Assembly: GCF_038051995.1 (NCBI RefSeq)
Contig: NZ_CP150290.1
Location: 5,927,001-5,991,000 of the forward strand
Source of the DNA: Paenibacillus sp. FSL H8-0537
GTDB taxonomy: Bacteria; Bacillota; Bacilli; Paenibacillales; Paenibacillaceae
DNA: 64,000 nucleotides
Reading direction: 5' to 3'
Below are positions 25,313 to 33,104 of this stretch, piece by piece (the first letter of the stretch is position 1; every line of letters begins with the position of its first letter). The notes under the pieces were generated by a model. The model was not told where the DNA came from, did no database searches, and saw only the letters and a list, made by a program, of their open reading frames with translations. The translations under genes and the position numbers were made by a program.

Positions 25313-26058
25313 GACGGCTCACCGGATTGCCCCGGCTCACTCGTTTTTATCGACGCTCCTGCCTTTGAAGCTTTGTAGCCGATGCCATAGACGGTCTGGA
25401 GCAGCGTCTGGCTTGAATCGCCAAGCTTTTTTCGCAGCCGCTGGATATGAATGTCTACCGTGCGCGTCCCGCCCGCGTATTCCATATCCCAAACCAGATC
25501 AAGCAGCTCCTCACGGGTATACACCCGTTCGGGATGCGACAGCAGCAGCGCTGCGAGATCGAATTCCTTCGGCGTCAGCTCAAGCGCAGCACCTCCAGCT
25601 GTTATGAGCCGCTGCTGCATATGCAAGCGAATGCTGCCCAGCTCATACACATCTGACTCCTCCTCACGTCCAGCCAGCTTCTGGGTGCGCCGCATCAGCG
25701 CCTTCGCTCTGGCGACAAGCTCACGCAAATCAAACGGCTTCGTCATATAATCGTCGGCTCCCAGCTCAAGACCCAGCACCTTGTCGACGATGTCATTTTT
25801 GACTGTGAGCAAAATAATGCCGACGCCATGACGATTTTCCAGCTTCCGGCATACTTCATAGCCGTTCATGCGCGGCATCATAACGTCCAAAATAATGACA
25901 TGCGGCTGGAAAACAGCGACTTTCTCCAGCGCCTCTACCCCATCGCCAGCCGTCTCGACCAAATAGCCCTCGCGTCTGAACGCGTATGCAACGGCGCTGA
26001 CGATACTCGCTTCATCGTCCACGACCAATATTTTTTTATCTATCATTTGACCTGTCAT
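25309..26058 (-). CDS. OmpR/PhoB-family response regulator
   Basis: 249 aa. The receiver domain has VDDEASIV (acidic pocket), VIILDVMMPRMNG (phospho-Asp near residue 58) and the switch Lys in TKPFDLRELVARA. The winged-helix output has LTPKEFDLAALLLSHPERVY and RTVDIHIQRLRKKLGD. GTG/ATG choices near the start differ by a few residues (MTGQMIDKKILVVDDE). It is first in the operon, upstream of the kinase, with direct-repeat sites in its promoter, so autoregulation is likely. Confidence 0.92.
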   Translation of the reverse strand: MTGQMIDKKILVVDDEASIVSAVAYAFRREGYLVETAGDGVEALEKVAVFQPHVIILDVMMPRMNGYEVCRKLENRHGVGIILLTVKNDIVDKVLGLELGADDYMTKPFDLRELVARAKALMRRTQKLAGREEESDVYELGSIRLHMQQRLITAGGAALELTPKEFDLAALLLSHPERVYTREELLDLVWDMEYAGGTRTVDIHIQRLRKKLGDSSQTLLQTVYGIGYKASKAGASIKTSEPGQSGEPS

Positions 26059-26140
26059 GCGTAACCGCTCCCCCCGCGCCTGTCTAACCCATATTACCCT
26101 TTAACACCTAGCATAATGCAGCGGTGCATCGCCAATATAT

Positions 26141-26164
26141 CGAACTTGTTTCCAACTTGTAAAC
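26141..26164 (-). promoter_or_regulatory. putative autoregulatory site of the response regulator
   Basis: Minus strand GTTTACAAGTT, GGAAACAAGTTCG: ACAAGTT repeated at an 11-bp period, followed by TATATT two bases later as a possible -10. The related site at 23807-23830 lies before the lipoprotein gene. Confidence 0.55.
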
Positions 26165-26202
26165 AACGGTGCATCACACACTTAAAAAAATGAAATAGTT
26201 GG

Positions 26203-26226
26203 GTTTACCCAATTGGTTTAGGGTAA
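26203..26226 (+). promoter_or_regulatory. possible sigma-B-type promoter of the SDR gene
   Basis: GTTTAC (26203-26208), 12-base spacer, GGGTAA (26221-26226), close to the Bacillus sigma-B consensus GTTTAA-N12-14-GGGTAT. SDR enzymes of this type are common in the B. subtilis general-stress regulon. Whether this organism has sigma-B cannot be seen. Confidence 0.4.
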
Positions 26227-26310
26227 GAGAAATTAGATCATCTTAACAGAATACGGATTTGCAGGGTTTGTTCCCTGAACATAATTATACATTGCGGGAG
26301 GGTTTCGATA

Positions 26311-27123
26311 ATGGCGAATGAACAAACGAAGACTGGCAGCGGCAGACTGGCGGGCAAAGCTGCCCTAATCACCGGAGCCGGCTCCGGTATCGGCCGTGCG
26401 GCGGCACTGCTGTTCGCCAAGGAAGGTGCCAATCTGGCACTGCTTGATGTGAATGAGGATGGGCTCGCTACAGTCAAGGTGGAGGCAGAAGCTTTCGGCG
26501 TCACCTGCGCAACAGCCGTGACCGATATTTCAAGCGAGGAAGCCATCGAAGCGGCTTATAAAATCGCGCTAGACAAGCTGGGCCAGCTCGACATCGTTTA
26601 TGCCAATGCCGGCATTAACGGTTCCATGGCTCCCATTGAGCTAATGAAGCTGGAGGATTGGAGCAAGACGATTAACATTAACTTAAACGGCACGTTTCTG
26701 ACCGTGAAGCATGCTATTCCAGCGCTCAAGGAAAAGGGCGGCAGCATTTTGATTACGAGCTCCATTAATGGCAACCGCGTCTTCTCGAATATCGGATTCA
26801 GCGCATACAGCAGCACGAAGGCGGCCCAGGTCGCATTCACACAGATGGCGGCGCTGGAGCTGGCCAATTACCGCATTCGCGTTAATGCCATTTGCCCCGG
26901 CTCGATTAAGACGAATATTGATAAAAGCACGAAACGCTCGCCCTATTTGGAGGAGGTGCAAATTCCGGTCAACTTCCCTGAAGGCGATCAGCCGCTGGAG
27001 AAAGGCCCTGGCTCGCCCGAGCAGGTCGCACAGCTTGCCCTGTTCCTCGGATCGGATGATTCGCATCATATTACGGGCACAACGGTTTACATTGACGGAG
27101 CGGAATCCTTGCTCCACGGCTAG
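26311..27123 (+). CDS. short-chain dehydrogenase/reductase
   Basis: 270 aa. The Rossmann motif TGAGSGIGRAAA (about residues 21-32), NAGIN, the Ser of ITSSINGN and the catalytic YSSTKAA (Tyr and Lys) are all present. The C-terminus IDGAESLLHG is typical of classical SDRs. GGGAGG precedes the ATG. The gene lies 40 bp upstream of the amylase gene in the same direction and may share its transcript. Cofactor is probably NAD(H), from Asp at the end of beta-2 (LLDVNED). Substrate unknown. Confidence 0.88.
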   Translation: MANEQTKTGSGRLAGKAALITGAGSGIGRAAALLFAKEGANLALLDVNEDGLATVKVEAEAFGVTCATAVTDISSEEAIEAAYKIALDKLGQLDIVYANAGINGSMAPIELMKLEDWSKTININLNGTFLTVKHAIPALKEKGGSILITSSINGNRVFSNIGFSAYSSTKAAQVAFTQMAALELANYRIRVNAICPGSIKTNIDKSTKRSPYLEEVQIPVNFPEGDQPLEKGPGSPEQVAQLALFLGSDDSHHITGTTVYIDGAESLLHG

Positions 27124-27163
27124 TTAGGCCAACCGCTTGATTGGAGAGGAGAAACGACTATTT

Positions 27164-28909
27164 ATGCTGAGAGAAGCCATTCACCACACCCCAAGCCACA
27201 AGTGGGCCTACGCCTATGATCTAAGCACCTATCACATTCGGCTGCGCACGCGAAAAAATGATGTGGAGGACGTCGTCATGGTCGCCGGAGACAAATACGA
27301 CTGGAACGGCAACCTCCAAGAAATTGTTATGGAAAAAATCGCCTCCGATCAGCTGTTTGATTATTGGGAAGGTGTTATTATTCCGAAATATAAACGCTTC
27401 TCCTATGGATTTCGCCTGCATGCCGGCACGGAAACGATATGGAAGATTGAAACCGGATTTTATGCGCAGCAGCCGACGCCTCCGGGCGGTTATTTTGAGG
27501 TGCCCTACATTCATGAGGTTGACTTATTCGATGCGCCAGACTGGGCGAAAAACGCGGTCTTTTATCAAATCATGGTGGACCGCTTCAATAACGGAAACAA
27601 GGAAAACGACCATGATTATGTCAGGCCATGGGGAGAAACGCCAGATATTCATTCGCATTTCGGCGGCGACATGCAGGGGATATTAGATAAGCTGGATTAC
27701 ATTAGCGACCTGGGCGTAAATTCCATTTATTTGACACCCCTATTCACTTCGCCTTCCAACCATAAATACGATACGGTTGATTATCACATGATTGATCCAC
27801 AGTTCGGCGATTTAGAGCTGCTTAAGAAGCTGGTTGACGAGTGCCATAAGCGCAGCATTCGTGTCGTGCTCGATGCGGTGTTCAACCATGTGAGCGAGCA
27901 GTTCCCCCACTTTCAGGATGTGCTGAAACACGGAGAAAAGTCCAAATACAAGGACTGGTTCCATCTGAATCACTTTCCGGTGGCTGTTCAGGATGGCAAG
28001 GCGAACTATGATACGTTCGGCTTTTATGGCAACATGCCCAAGCTTAACACCGCCAATCCTGAAGTGAAAAAATATTTGCTCGACGTCGCCGTCCATTGGA
28101 TTCGCGAAGCGGACATTGACGGCTGGCGGCTCGATGTCGCCGACGAAATCGACCATCATTTCTGGCGGGAGTTCCGCGGCGCAGTCAAGGCCGTGAAGTA
28201 TGACACCTACATTATCGGCGAGGTGTGGGGAGATGCGCTGCGCTGGCTGCAAGGCGACCAATTCGATTCGTCGATGAACTATCCCTTTACGAACAGCGTG
28301 CTCGATTTTTTCTCCAGCAACGACAGACACGCATCGGATTTTGCCGAGGAGGTAAACCGCCTGCTCATGCGTTATCCGCAGCAGACGAACGAAGCGCTGC
28401 TGAACCTGCTGTCGAGCCATGACATTCCGCGCTCCTTGACCAGAATGGGCGGCGATAAACGGCGGGCGAAGCTGGCGGCCGTGTTTATGATGACGTCGAT
28501 GGGCGTACCTTGCGTCTTCTACGGCGATGAAGTTGGGATTCAAGGCGGCGGCGACCCCGATTGCCGCAAATGCATGGAATGGGATGAGGCCAAGCAGGAT
28601 CGGGATTTGCATGATTTTTATCGAATCATCATTTCGCTCCGTAAAAAGCATGAGGCGCTGCGCTGCGGCCGCTTCCGTTTCCTCCAGGCGAGCAGCGAGA
28701 AAGGCACCTTCGTCTATGAGCGGATGAACAATAAGCAGCATTTCACCATTTGGATGAACAATACGGAGGAGGATGTATTTCTCGCCCACCCCATGCTGGC
28801 TGGCGGTTGGCGTGATTCGCTCACCGAGGAAGAAGTGGCGACATTCGAGGAACAGCTCCGCATTGAGCTTGAGCCGATGGGCTACCGGATTTTGTACCGG
28901 AACATTTGA
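27164..28909 (+). CDS. neopullulanase/cyclomaltodextrinase-type alpha-amylase (GH13)
   Basis: ~581 aa, no signal peptide, so intracellular. The N-terminal beta domain (residues 1-120) is of the CBM34 type found in GH13_20 enzymes. Conserved regions in order are DAVFNHVS (~237), GWRLDVADEID (~320, nucleophile Asp), IIGEVW (~351, acid/base Glu) and LLSSHDIPR (~418, transition-state Asp). Such enzymes hydrolyse cyclodextrins, pullulan and maltodextrins. ATG 27164 is used because the open frame before it overlaps the GGAGAGGAG site. Glycogen genes lie a few kb downstream, so maltodextrin turnover is a sensible setting. Confidence 0.88.
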   Translation: MLREAIHHTPSHKWAYAYDLSTYHIRLRTRKNDVEDVVMVAGDKYDWNGNLQEIVMEKIASDQLFDYWEGVIIPKYKRFSYGFRLHAGTETIWKIETGFYAQQPTPPGGYFEVPYIHEVDLFDAPDWAKNAVFYQIMVDRFNNGNKENDHDYVRPWGETPDIHSHFGGDMQGILDKLDYISDLGVNSIYLTPLFTSPSNHKYDTVDYHMIDPQFGDLELLKKLVDECHKRSIRVVLDAVFNHVSEQFPHFQDVLKHGEKSKYKDWFHLNHFPVAVQDGKANYDTFGFYGNMPKLNTANPEVKKYLLDVAVHWIREADIDGWRLDVADEIDHHFWREFRGAVKAVKYDTYIIGEVWGDALRWLQGDQFDSSMNYPFTNSVLDFFSSNDRHASDFAEEVNRLLMRYPQQTNEALLNLLSSHDIPRSLTRMGGDKRRAKLAAVFMMTSMGVPCVFYGDEVGIQGGGDPDCRKCMEWDEAKQDRDLHDFYRIIISLRKKHEALRCGRFRFLQASSEKGTFVYERMNNKQHFTIWMNNTEEDVFLAHPMLAGGWRDSLTEEEVATFEEQLRIELEPMGYRILYRNI

Positions 28910-28914
28910 AGCAG

Positions 28915-28968
28915 CTTGCATAGGACTTGCATAGGACTTGCATAGGACTTGAACAGGGCTTGCATAGG
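28915..28968. repeat. five 11-bp direct repeats
   Basis: Unit CTTGCATAGGA at 28915, 28926 and 28937, a degenerate fourth (CTTGAACAGGG) and a fifth CTTGCATAGG. It starts 5 bases after the amylase stop codon. Confidence 0.82.
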
Positions 28969-28998
28969 CAGCAAAAAAAGGACAGGCATCGGATTTTC

Positions 28999-30680
28999 GA
29001 GGCCACTGAAAAAGTCCACACCTTAGAAATAGAATACCTTTCCTCGATTTTGCGAGGAAGGGTATTCTGTTTTGCTGTATAATAGCTGTAATAATTCTAG
29101 GCGGTGTCTCGGATGATTTCAAATCAACAAACTCTTAACCTCAGCCCGTATGTGGGAATTTACGATATAGTTGTACCTAAAGATAATATGCTCCGCCAAA
29201 TTATTGACCTTGTTGATTTTTCTTTTGTCCATGAAGAATTACAAAATAAATATTGCCTTGATAACGGTCGCAATGCAGTACCTCCTATACGTATGTTCAA
29301 ATATTTATTATTGAAATCTATTTTCGATGTATCCGATGTGGATGTTGTAGAACGATCGAAATATGACATGTCTTTTAAATATTTCTTGGATATGGCGCCG
29401 GAAGATGGCGTCATTAATTCGAGTTCTTTAACGAAGTTTCGAAAACTTCGTTTGAAAGATGTAAACCTACTAGACATACTTATTCAAAAAACAGTAGCGA
29501 TTGCATTGGAAAAAGAAATCATAAAAAGTACCGCGATTATTGTAGACGCCACACATTCAAAAGCGCGTTACAATCAAAAATCACCCAAAGAGATTTTAAT
29601 GGAGAAGTCCAAGCTGCTACGAAAAGCCGTTTATCAAATGGATGAAAAGATGAAAGATAAATTCCCTTCAAAAACAACAACAAACAAATTGGAAGATGAA
29701 TTGGACTATTGCCGAAAAGTCATTCAGGCTGTGGAAAAGGAAGAAAAGATTCGCGAATACCCAAAAGTAAAAGAAAAGCTGAACTATTTAAAAGAAATCG
29801 TAGAAGATCACGAAGAGCATCTTCAATTCGCAAATGATCCGGATGCACGTTTAGGTCACAAAACAGCCGACTCCTCTTTCTTCGGATATAAAACACATCT
29901 TGCAATGAATGAAGAACGAATCATTACAGCAGCGGTGATTACGACGGGTGAAAAGAATGATGGAAAACAACTTCAAACTCTCATCGAAAAAAGTCATGAC
30001 ACAGGTATGAAGATCGATACCGTTATTGGAGATGCAGCCTATTCTGAAAAAGATAATATTCAGTATGCCAATCACAACGAATTACAATTAATATCAAAAT
30101 TAAACCCTAATATCACACAAGGAACTCGTAAAAAAGAAGAGGAATTTGAGTTTAATAAAGATGCAGGTATGTACGTTTGTAAAGCTGGACATATGGCGAT
30201 TCAAAGAGCGCGCACAGGTAAGAAAGGTATGAATAATAACCAAAAGAATACCTACATGTTTGACATTGAAAAATGCAAAGTATGTCCAATGAAAGACGGG
30301 TGCTATAAAGAAGGTGCGAAAAGTAAAACCTATTCTGTAACCATCAAATCCACCGAACATAAGGAACATGAGGCATTTCAAAATAGTGATGATTTCAAGG
30401 AGAAATCGAAAGAACGTTATAAAATTGAAGCGAAAAACAGTGAACTCAAGCATAGACACGGGTATGATGTTGCATCGTCCTCGGGTCTTGTTGGCATGCA
30501 AATGCAAGGTGCCATGGCCATATTTTCTGTTAATCTCAAGCGAATCATTACACTCATGAAAGATTCAAAGTAAAAGAATAAAGAGAAAGGCGATATTCCG
30601 TTCCAATGTGAACGAAATTTCGCCTTTTTGATTTAAAACAAATCTTAACAAATTATAAACGTAAGTTTTTCAGTGGCCTC
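28999..30680 (+). mobile_element. IS1182-type insertion sequence, complete, 1682 bp
   Basis: Terminal inverted repeats GAGGCCACTGAAAAA (left) and TTTTTCAGTGGCCTC (right) are perfect over 15 bp. The flanking 9-bp target duplication CGGATTTTC lies at 28990-28998 and 30681-30689. Inside are a hairpin (29031-29068, AGAATACC...GGGTATTCT) before the transposase that should block outside transcription, a TATAAT at 29078-29083, one intact transposase and a terminator-like hairpin (AAAGGCG...CGCCTTT, 30586-30628). The element is much more AT-rich than the host DNA. The intact ends, duplication and ORF suggest a recent, possibly active insertion. Confidence 0.93.
29113..30573 (+). CDS. IS1182-family DDE transposase
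   Basis: ~486 aa. An N-terminal DUF772-type domain (NAVPPIRMFKYLLLKSIFDV) is followed by the DDE core: first Asp in IIVDATHSKARYN, second in VIGDAAYSEKDN, and Glu in the C-terminal KNSELKHRHGYD. A zinc-like cluster CKVCPMKDGCYKEG lies between. The frame is intact from end to end. ATG 29113 has AGGCGG 8 bases upstream; GTG 29104 is an alternative. Length fits IS1182 relatives. Confidence 0.92.
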   Translation: MISNQQTLNLSPYVGIYDIVVPKDNMLRQIIDLVDFSFVHEELQNKYCLDNGRNAVPPIRMFKYLLLKSIFDVSDVDVVERSKYDMSFKYFLDMAPEDGVINSSSLTKFRKLRLKDVNLLDILIQKTVAIALEKEIIKSTAIIVDATHSKARYNQKSPKEILMEKSKLLRKAVYQMDEKMKDKFPSKTTTNKLEDELDYCRKVIQAVEKEEKIREYPKVKEKLNYLKEIVEDHEEHLQFANDPDARLGHKTADSSFFGYKTHLAMNEERIITAAVITTGEKNDGKQLQTLIEKSHDTGMKIDTVIGDAAYSEKDNIQYANHNELQLISKLNPNITQGTRKKEEEFEFNKDAGMYVCKAGHMAIQRARTGKKGMNNNQKNTYMFDIEKCKVCPMKDGCYKEGAKSKTYSVTIKSTEHKEHEAFQNSDDFKEKSKERYKIEAKNSELKHRHGYDVASSSGLVGMQMQGAMAIFSVNLKRIITLMKDSK

Positions 30681-30712
30681 CGGATTTTCCGGCCTGTCCT
30701 TTTCTTTATAGC

Positions 30713-31594
30713 TTAATCGCACAGATGCGAAGCATACCGTCCGCCACGTCCCTGAATAAACAGAAATTGCACATGGGGCTGAAGCTTGCCGAGTGCGATT
30801 ACCTCATCCAAGGTCAGCATAGAATGGCGCAGCTTGAAATGAAAATGCGGCTGGCGGATAAAACGGTCAGACGCGAACAATGCTTCATAGCTTGCATAAG
30901 GAATCGCATCCTCCGGCACCTCATCGATCGTTTCAATCCGCTCAGAAAAGTCCAGCTGCCGCAATTCAGCATAATAGGGACACTCGGCGAGACGGGTAAT
31001 AAAGGATTCCTCTGAGAACCCTACCTGCAGCCTCAATTCGCGGAGCGGGTGGCCTTCAATCGCGAAAAAAGCTTCATCCGGCACAGTCGGCGTCTGGAAG
31101 GTGAGAACAGCTGGCATTTTAGCAAGCAGCTTCGTCACCATGCCATGCTCCTCATCATAGTCGCACCCGATAAAGCGGACGTTATGATCGCCTGAATCTG
31201 TGAGCTGCACGAGGAAGGAACGCAGAGCTGAAAACTCCGCCTCGGAATGAACAATACGCGAGAAATTCCATTCATTCATGCCGTTCGCCCCTTCATCAGG
31301 CCCCATGAAGGTGAGCGAAGCAAGATGAGGAGCAACGTCAGGCAAACAAATAAACTCCAGAAACTTTACAAAAGGATAGTTCGTCTCGTAGTCGAAATCA
31401 TCTGCCGCAATCGTCGGATTTTCATCATAGCCGACGCCATAAAACAGGAGCTCGTACTGATCGCCTACCTGGGCAAAGCTCACTTTAGCATCACGATAGG
31501 GCGACCAGACGGCATGATCCGGATCATAGCTTTGCTTAATGTCCATTTGATAATGGTAAATGCGCCTCTGCAGCTCCAATAAGCGCTCTATCAT
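30713..31594 (-). CDS. hypothetical protein downstream of glgA
   Basis: 293 aa, acidic, no signal or TM segment. Blocks such as HPLRELRLQVGFSEESFITR, YYAELRQLDFSERIETI and KLRHSMLTLDEVIALGKLQP look like irregular leucine-rich or ankyrin-like helices, but I do not recognise a family. It starts 30 bp after glgA on the same strand, so it is probably the last gene of the glgB-glgA transcript. A link to glycogen is only positional. The IS insertion lies just downstream of its stop. Confidence 0.6.
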   Translation of the reverse strand: MIERLLELQRRIYHYQMDIKQSYDPDHAVWSPYRDAKVSFAQVGDQYELLFYGVGYDENPTIAADDFDYETNYPFVKFLEFICLPDVAPHLASLTFMGPDEGANGMNEWNFSRIVHSEAEFSALRSFLVQLTDSGDHNVRFIGCDYDEEHGMVTKLLAKMPAVLTFQTPTVPDEAFFAIEGHPLRELRLQVGFSEESFITRLAECPYYAELRQLDFSERIETIDEVPEDAIPYASYEALFASDRFIRQPHFHFKLRHSMLTLDEVIALGKLQPHVQFLFIQGRGGRYASHLCD

Positions 31595-31624
31595 CGGCGG
31601 TCACACTCCTTTTGTCCCGAAACT

Positions 31625-33055
31625 TTATTGAATCAGCTCTTTATACAGGGCTATGTATTGCTCGGCCGACGCTCCCCAGCTGTAATCGCCGGCAAAGGCG
31701 GCTGCAGTCAGCTTGCTTCGATGGGACTCATTCCACCAAATATGAATAGCATAACGAATCGTATTCAACATATCTCGGCTATTGTATTTGGCGAAGGAGA
31801 AGCCGTTGCCCTCTCCCGTCCACTCATTGTAGCTTTGAACGGTGTCCTTGAGCCCGCCAACCTCGCGGACGATAGGCAAGCTGCCGTAACGCAGCGCCAG
31901 AAGCTGACTAATTCCACATGGCTCGAATAAGGACGGCATGAGGAACATATCGGATGCCGCATAAATACGGCGGGCTATGCCATCATCAAAGCCGATCCAT
32001 GAAACCATTTTGCCTGGATAACGATACTGAGCGGCGCGGAACGCGTGCTCCAACTCGGGTTCACCAGTGCCAAGCAGCACAAGCTGTATATCCTCTGTTT
32101 GCAGCAGCTCGTCCAGCACTTCCAGCACAAGCGGCAGCCCTTTTTGATCCACAAGCCTGCCGACCATGCCGATGAGGGGAATCGCATCGTTGACCGGCAG
32201 TCCGAGCTCCTGCTGGAGTGCCGTTTTGTTTTGCTTTTTCAGCTTAAGGCTGTCCTTGTATGGGAATGGAATGAACGGATCGGTCTCCGGGTTGTAGCTG
32301 CGCGCATCGATGCCGTTAACAATTCCTAGGAGCCGCTCGCCTTTCGCCCGCAGCGTGCCATCCATGCCATAACCATATTCAGCTGTGCGGATTTCATTGG
32401 CATAGGTCGGGCTGACTGTCGTTACCCGGTCAGCAAGCTGAATGCCCGCCTTCATAAAGCTCACCGAACCATGATATTCGACTCCGTCCGGAGTGAACAT
32501 CTCATTTTGCAGCCCCAGCCAGTCGCCTAAAGCCTGATGAGGGTAGTTGCCCTGATATTGCAAATTATGAATGGTGAACACCGTCTTCACGTGGGAATAT
32601 TCCGGCCGATGCCAATAATGATGCTTGAGCAAAGCAGGAAGCATGCCCGTATGCCAATCATGGCAATGCAGCACATCCGGGATGAAGCCCATCACCGGCA
32701 GCGCATCAAGCACCGCCCGGCAGAAAAAAGCATAACGCTCGCCGTCATCCCCATAGCCATAAGCCGAGCCACGACGGAAATAATGCTCATTGTCGATAAA
32801 ATAATAAACGACGCCTTCATGGACAAGCTCCTTGATGCCGCAGTAAACATGGCGCCAGCCTACTGATACATAGATAAATCCAAGCTCCTTCATCTGCGCC
32901 CGATATACGTCCTTCACCGAAGCGTAAAGCGGCATAATGACGCGGACATCCGCGCCCTTCTCATTCAATGCTTCCGGCAGAGAGCCTGCTACATCAGCAA
33001 GGCCGCCCGTCTTCATAAATGGCACGCATTCCGCAGCCGCAAACAATACGTTCAT
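31625..33055 (-). CDS. glgA: glycogen synthase (ADP-glucose)
   Basis: ~476 aa GT5 enzyme, the usual length. It elongates alpha-1,4-glucan from ADP-glucose. Marks are MNVLFAAAECVPFMKTGGLA (KxGGL ADP-glucose loop), IPDVLHCHDWHTGMLPALL, GIVNGIDARSYNPETD and LFEPCGISQLLALRYGSLPI (the E-x7-E retaining GT motif). ATG 33055 has GGGGAT with good spacing; an upstream frame extension (MQHYETKEQGMKS) is not family-like. It is 49 bp downstream of glgB in the same operon. Confidence 0.93.
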   Translation of the reverse strand: MNVLFAAAECVPFMKTGGLADVAGSLPEALNEKGADVRVIMPLYASVKDVYRAQMKELGFIYVSVGWRHVYCGIKELVHEGVVYYFIDNEHYFRRGSAYGYGDDGERYAFFCRAVLDALPVMGFIPDVLHCHDWHTGMLPALLKHHYWHRPEYSHVKTVFTIHNLQYQGNYPHQALGDWLGLQNEMFTPDGVEYHGSVSFMKAGIQLADRVTTVSPTYANEIRTAEYGYGMDGTLRAKGERLLGIVNGIDARSYNPETDPFIPFPYKDSLKLKKQNKTALQQELGLPVNDAIPLIGMVGRLVDQKGLPLVLEVLDELLQTEDIQLVLLGTGEPELEHAFRAAQYRYPGKMVSWIGFDDGIARRIYAASDMFLMPSLFEPCGISQLLALRYGSLPIVREVGGLKDTVQSYNEWTGEGNGFSFAKYNSRDMLNTIRYAIHIWWNESHRSKLTAAAFAGDYSWGASAEQYIALYKELIQ

Positions 33056-33104
33056 GCTTTTCATCCCCTGCTCTTTGGTTTCATAATGCTGCAATGCCGA
33101 TCTA

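Larger units (their letters stand above)
28976..30703. terminator. terminator hairpin split by an IS element
   Basis: Left arm AAAAGGACAGGC (28976-28987) and right arm GCCTGTCCTTTT (30692-30703) are perfect complements, now 1.7 kb apart. Without the IS and one target copy they would enclose the 13-base loop ATCGGATTTTCCG between the convergent amylase and 293-aa genes. Confidence 0.85.

Noticed and set aside
27812..29122. 436-aa minus-strand frame opposite the amylase gene
   Set aside because: It is the shadow of a strongly coding GH13 gene with all conserved regions on the plus strand, and it runs on into repeats and the IS.
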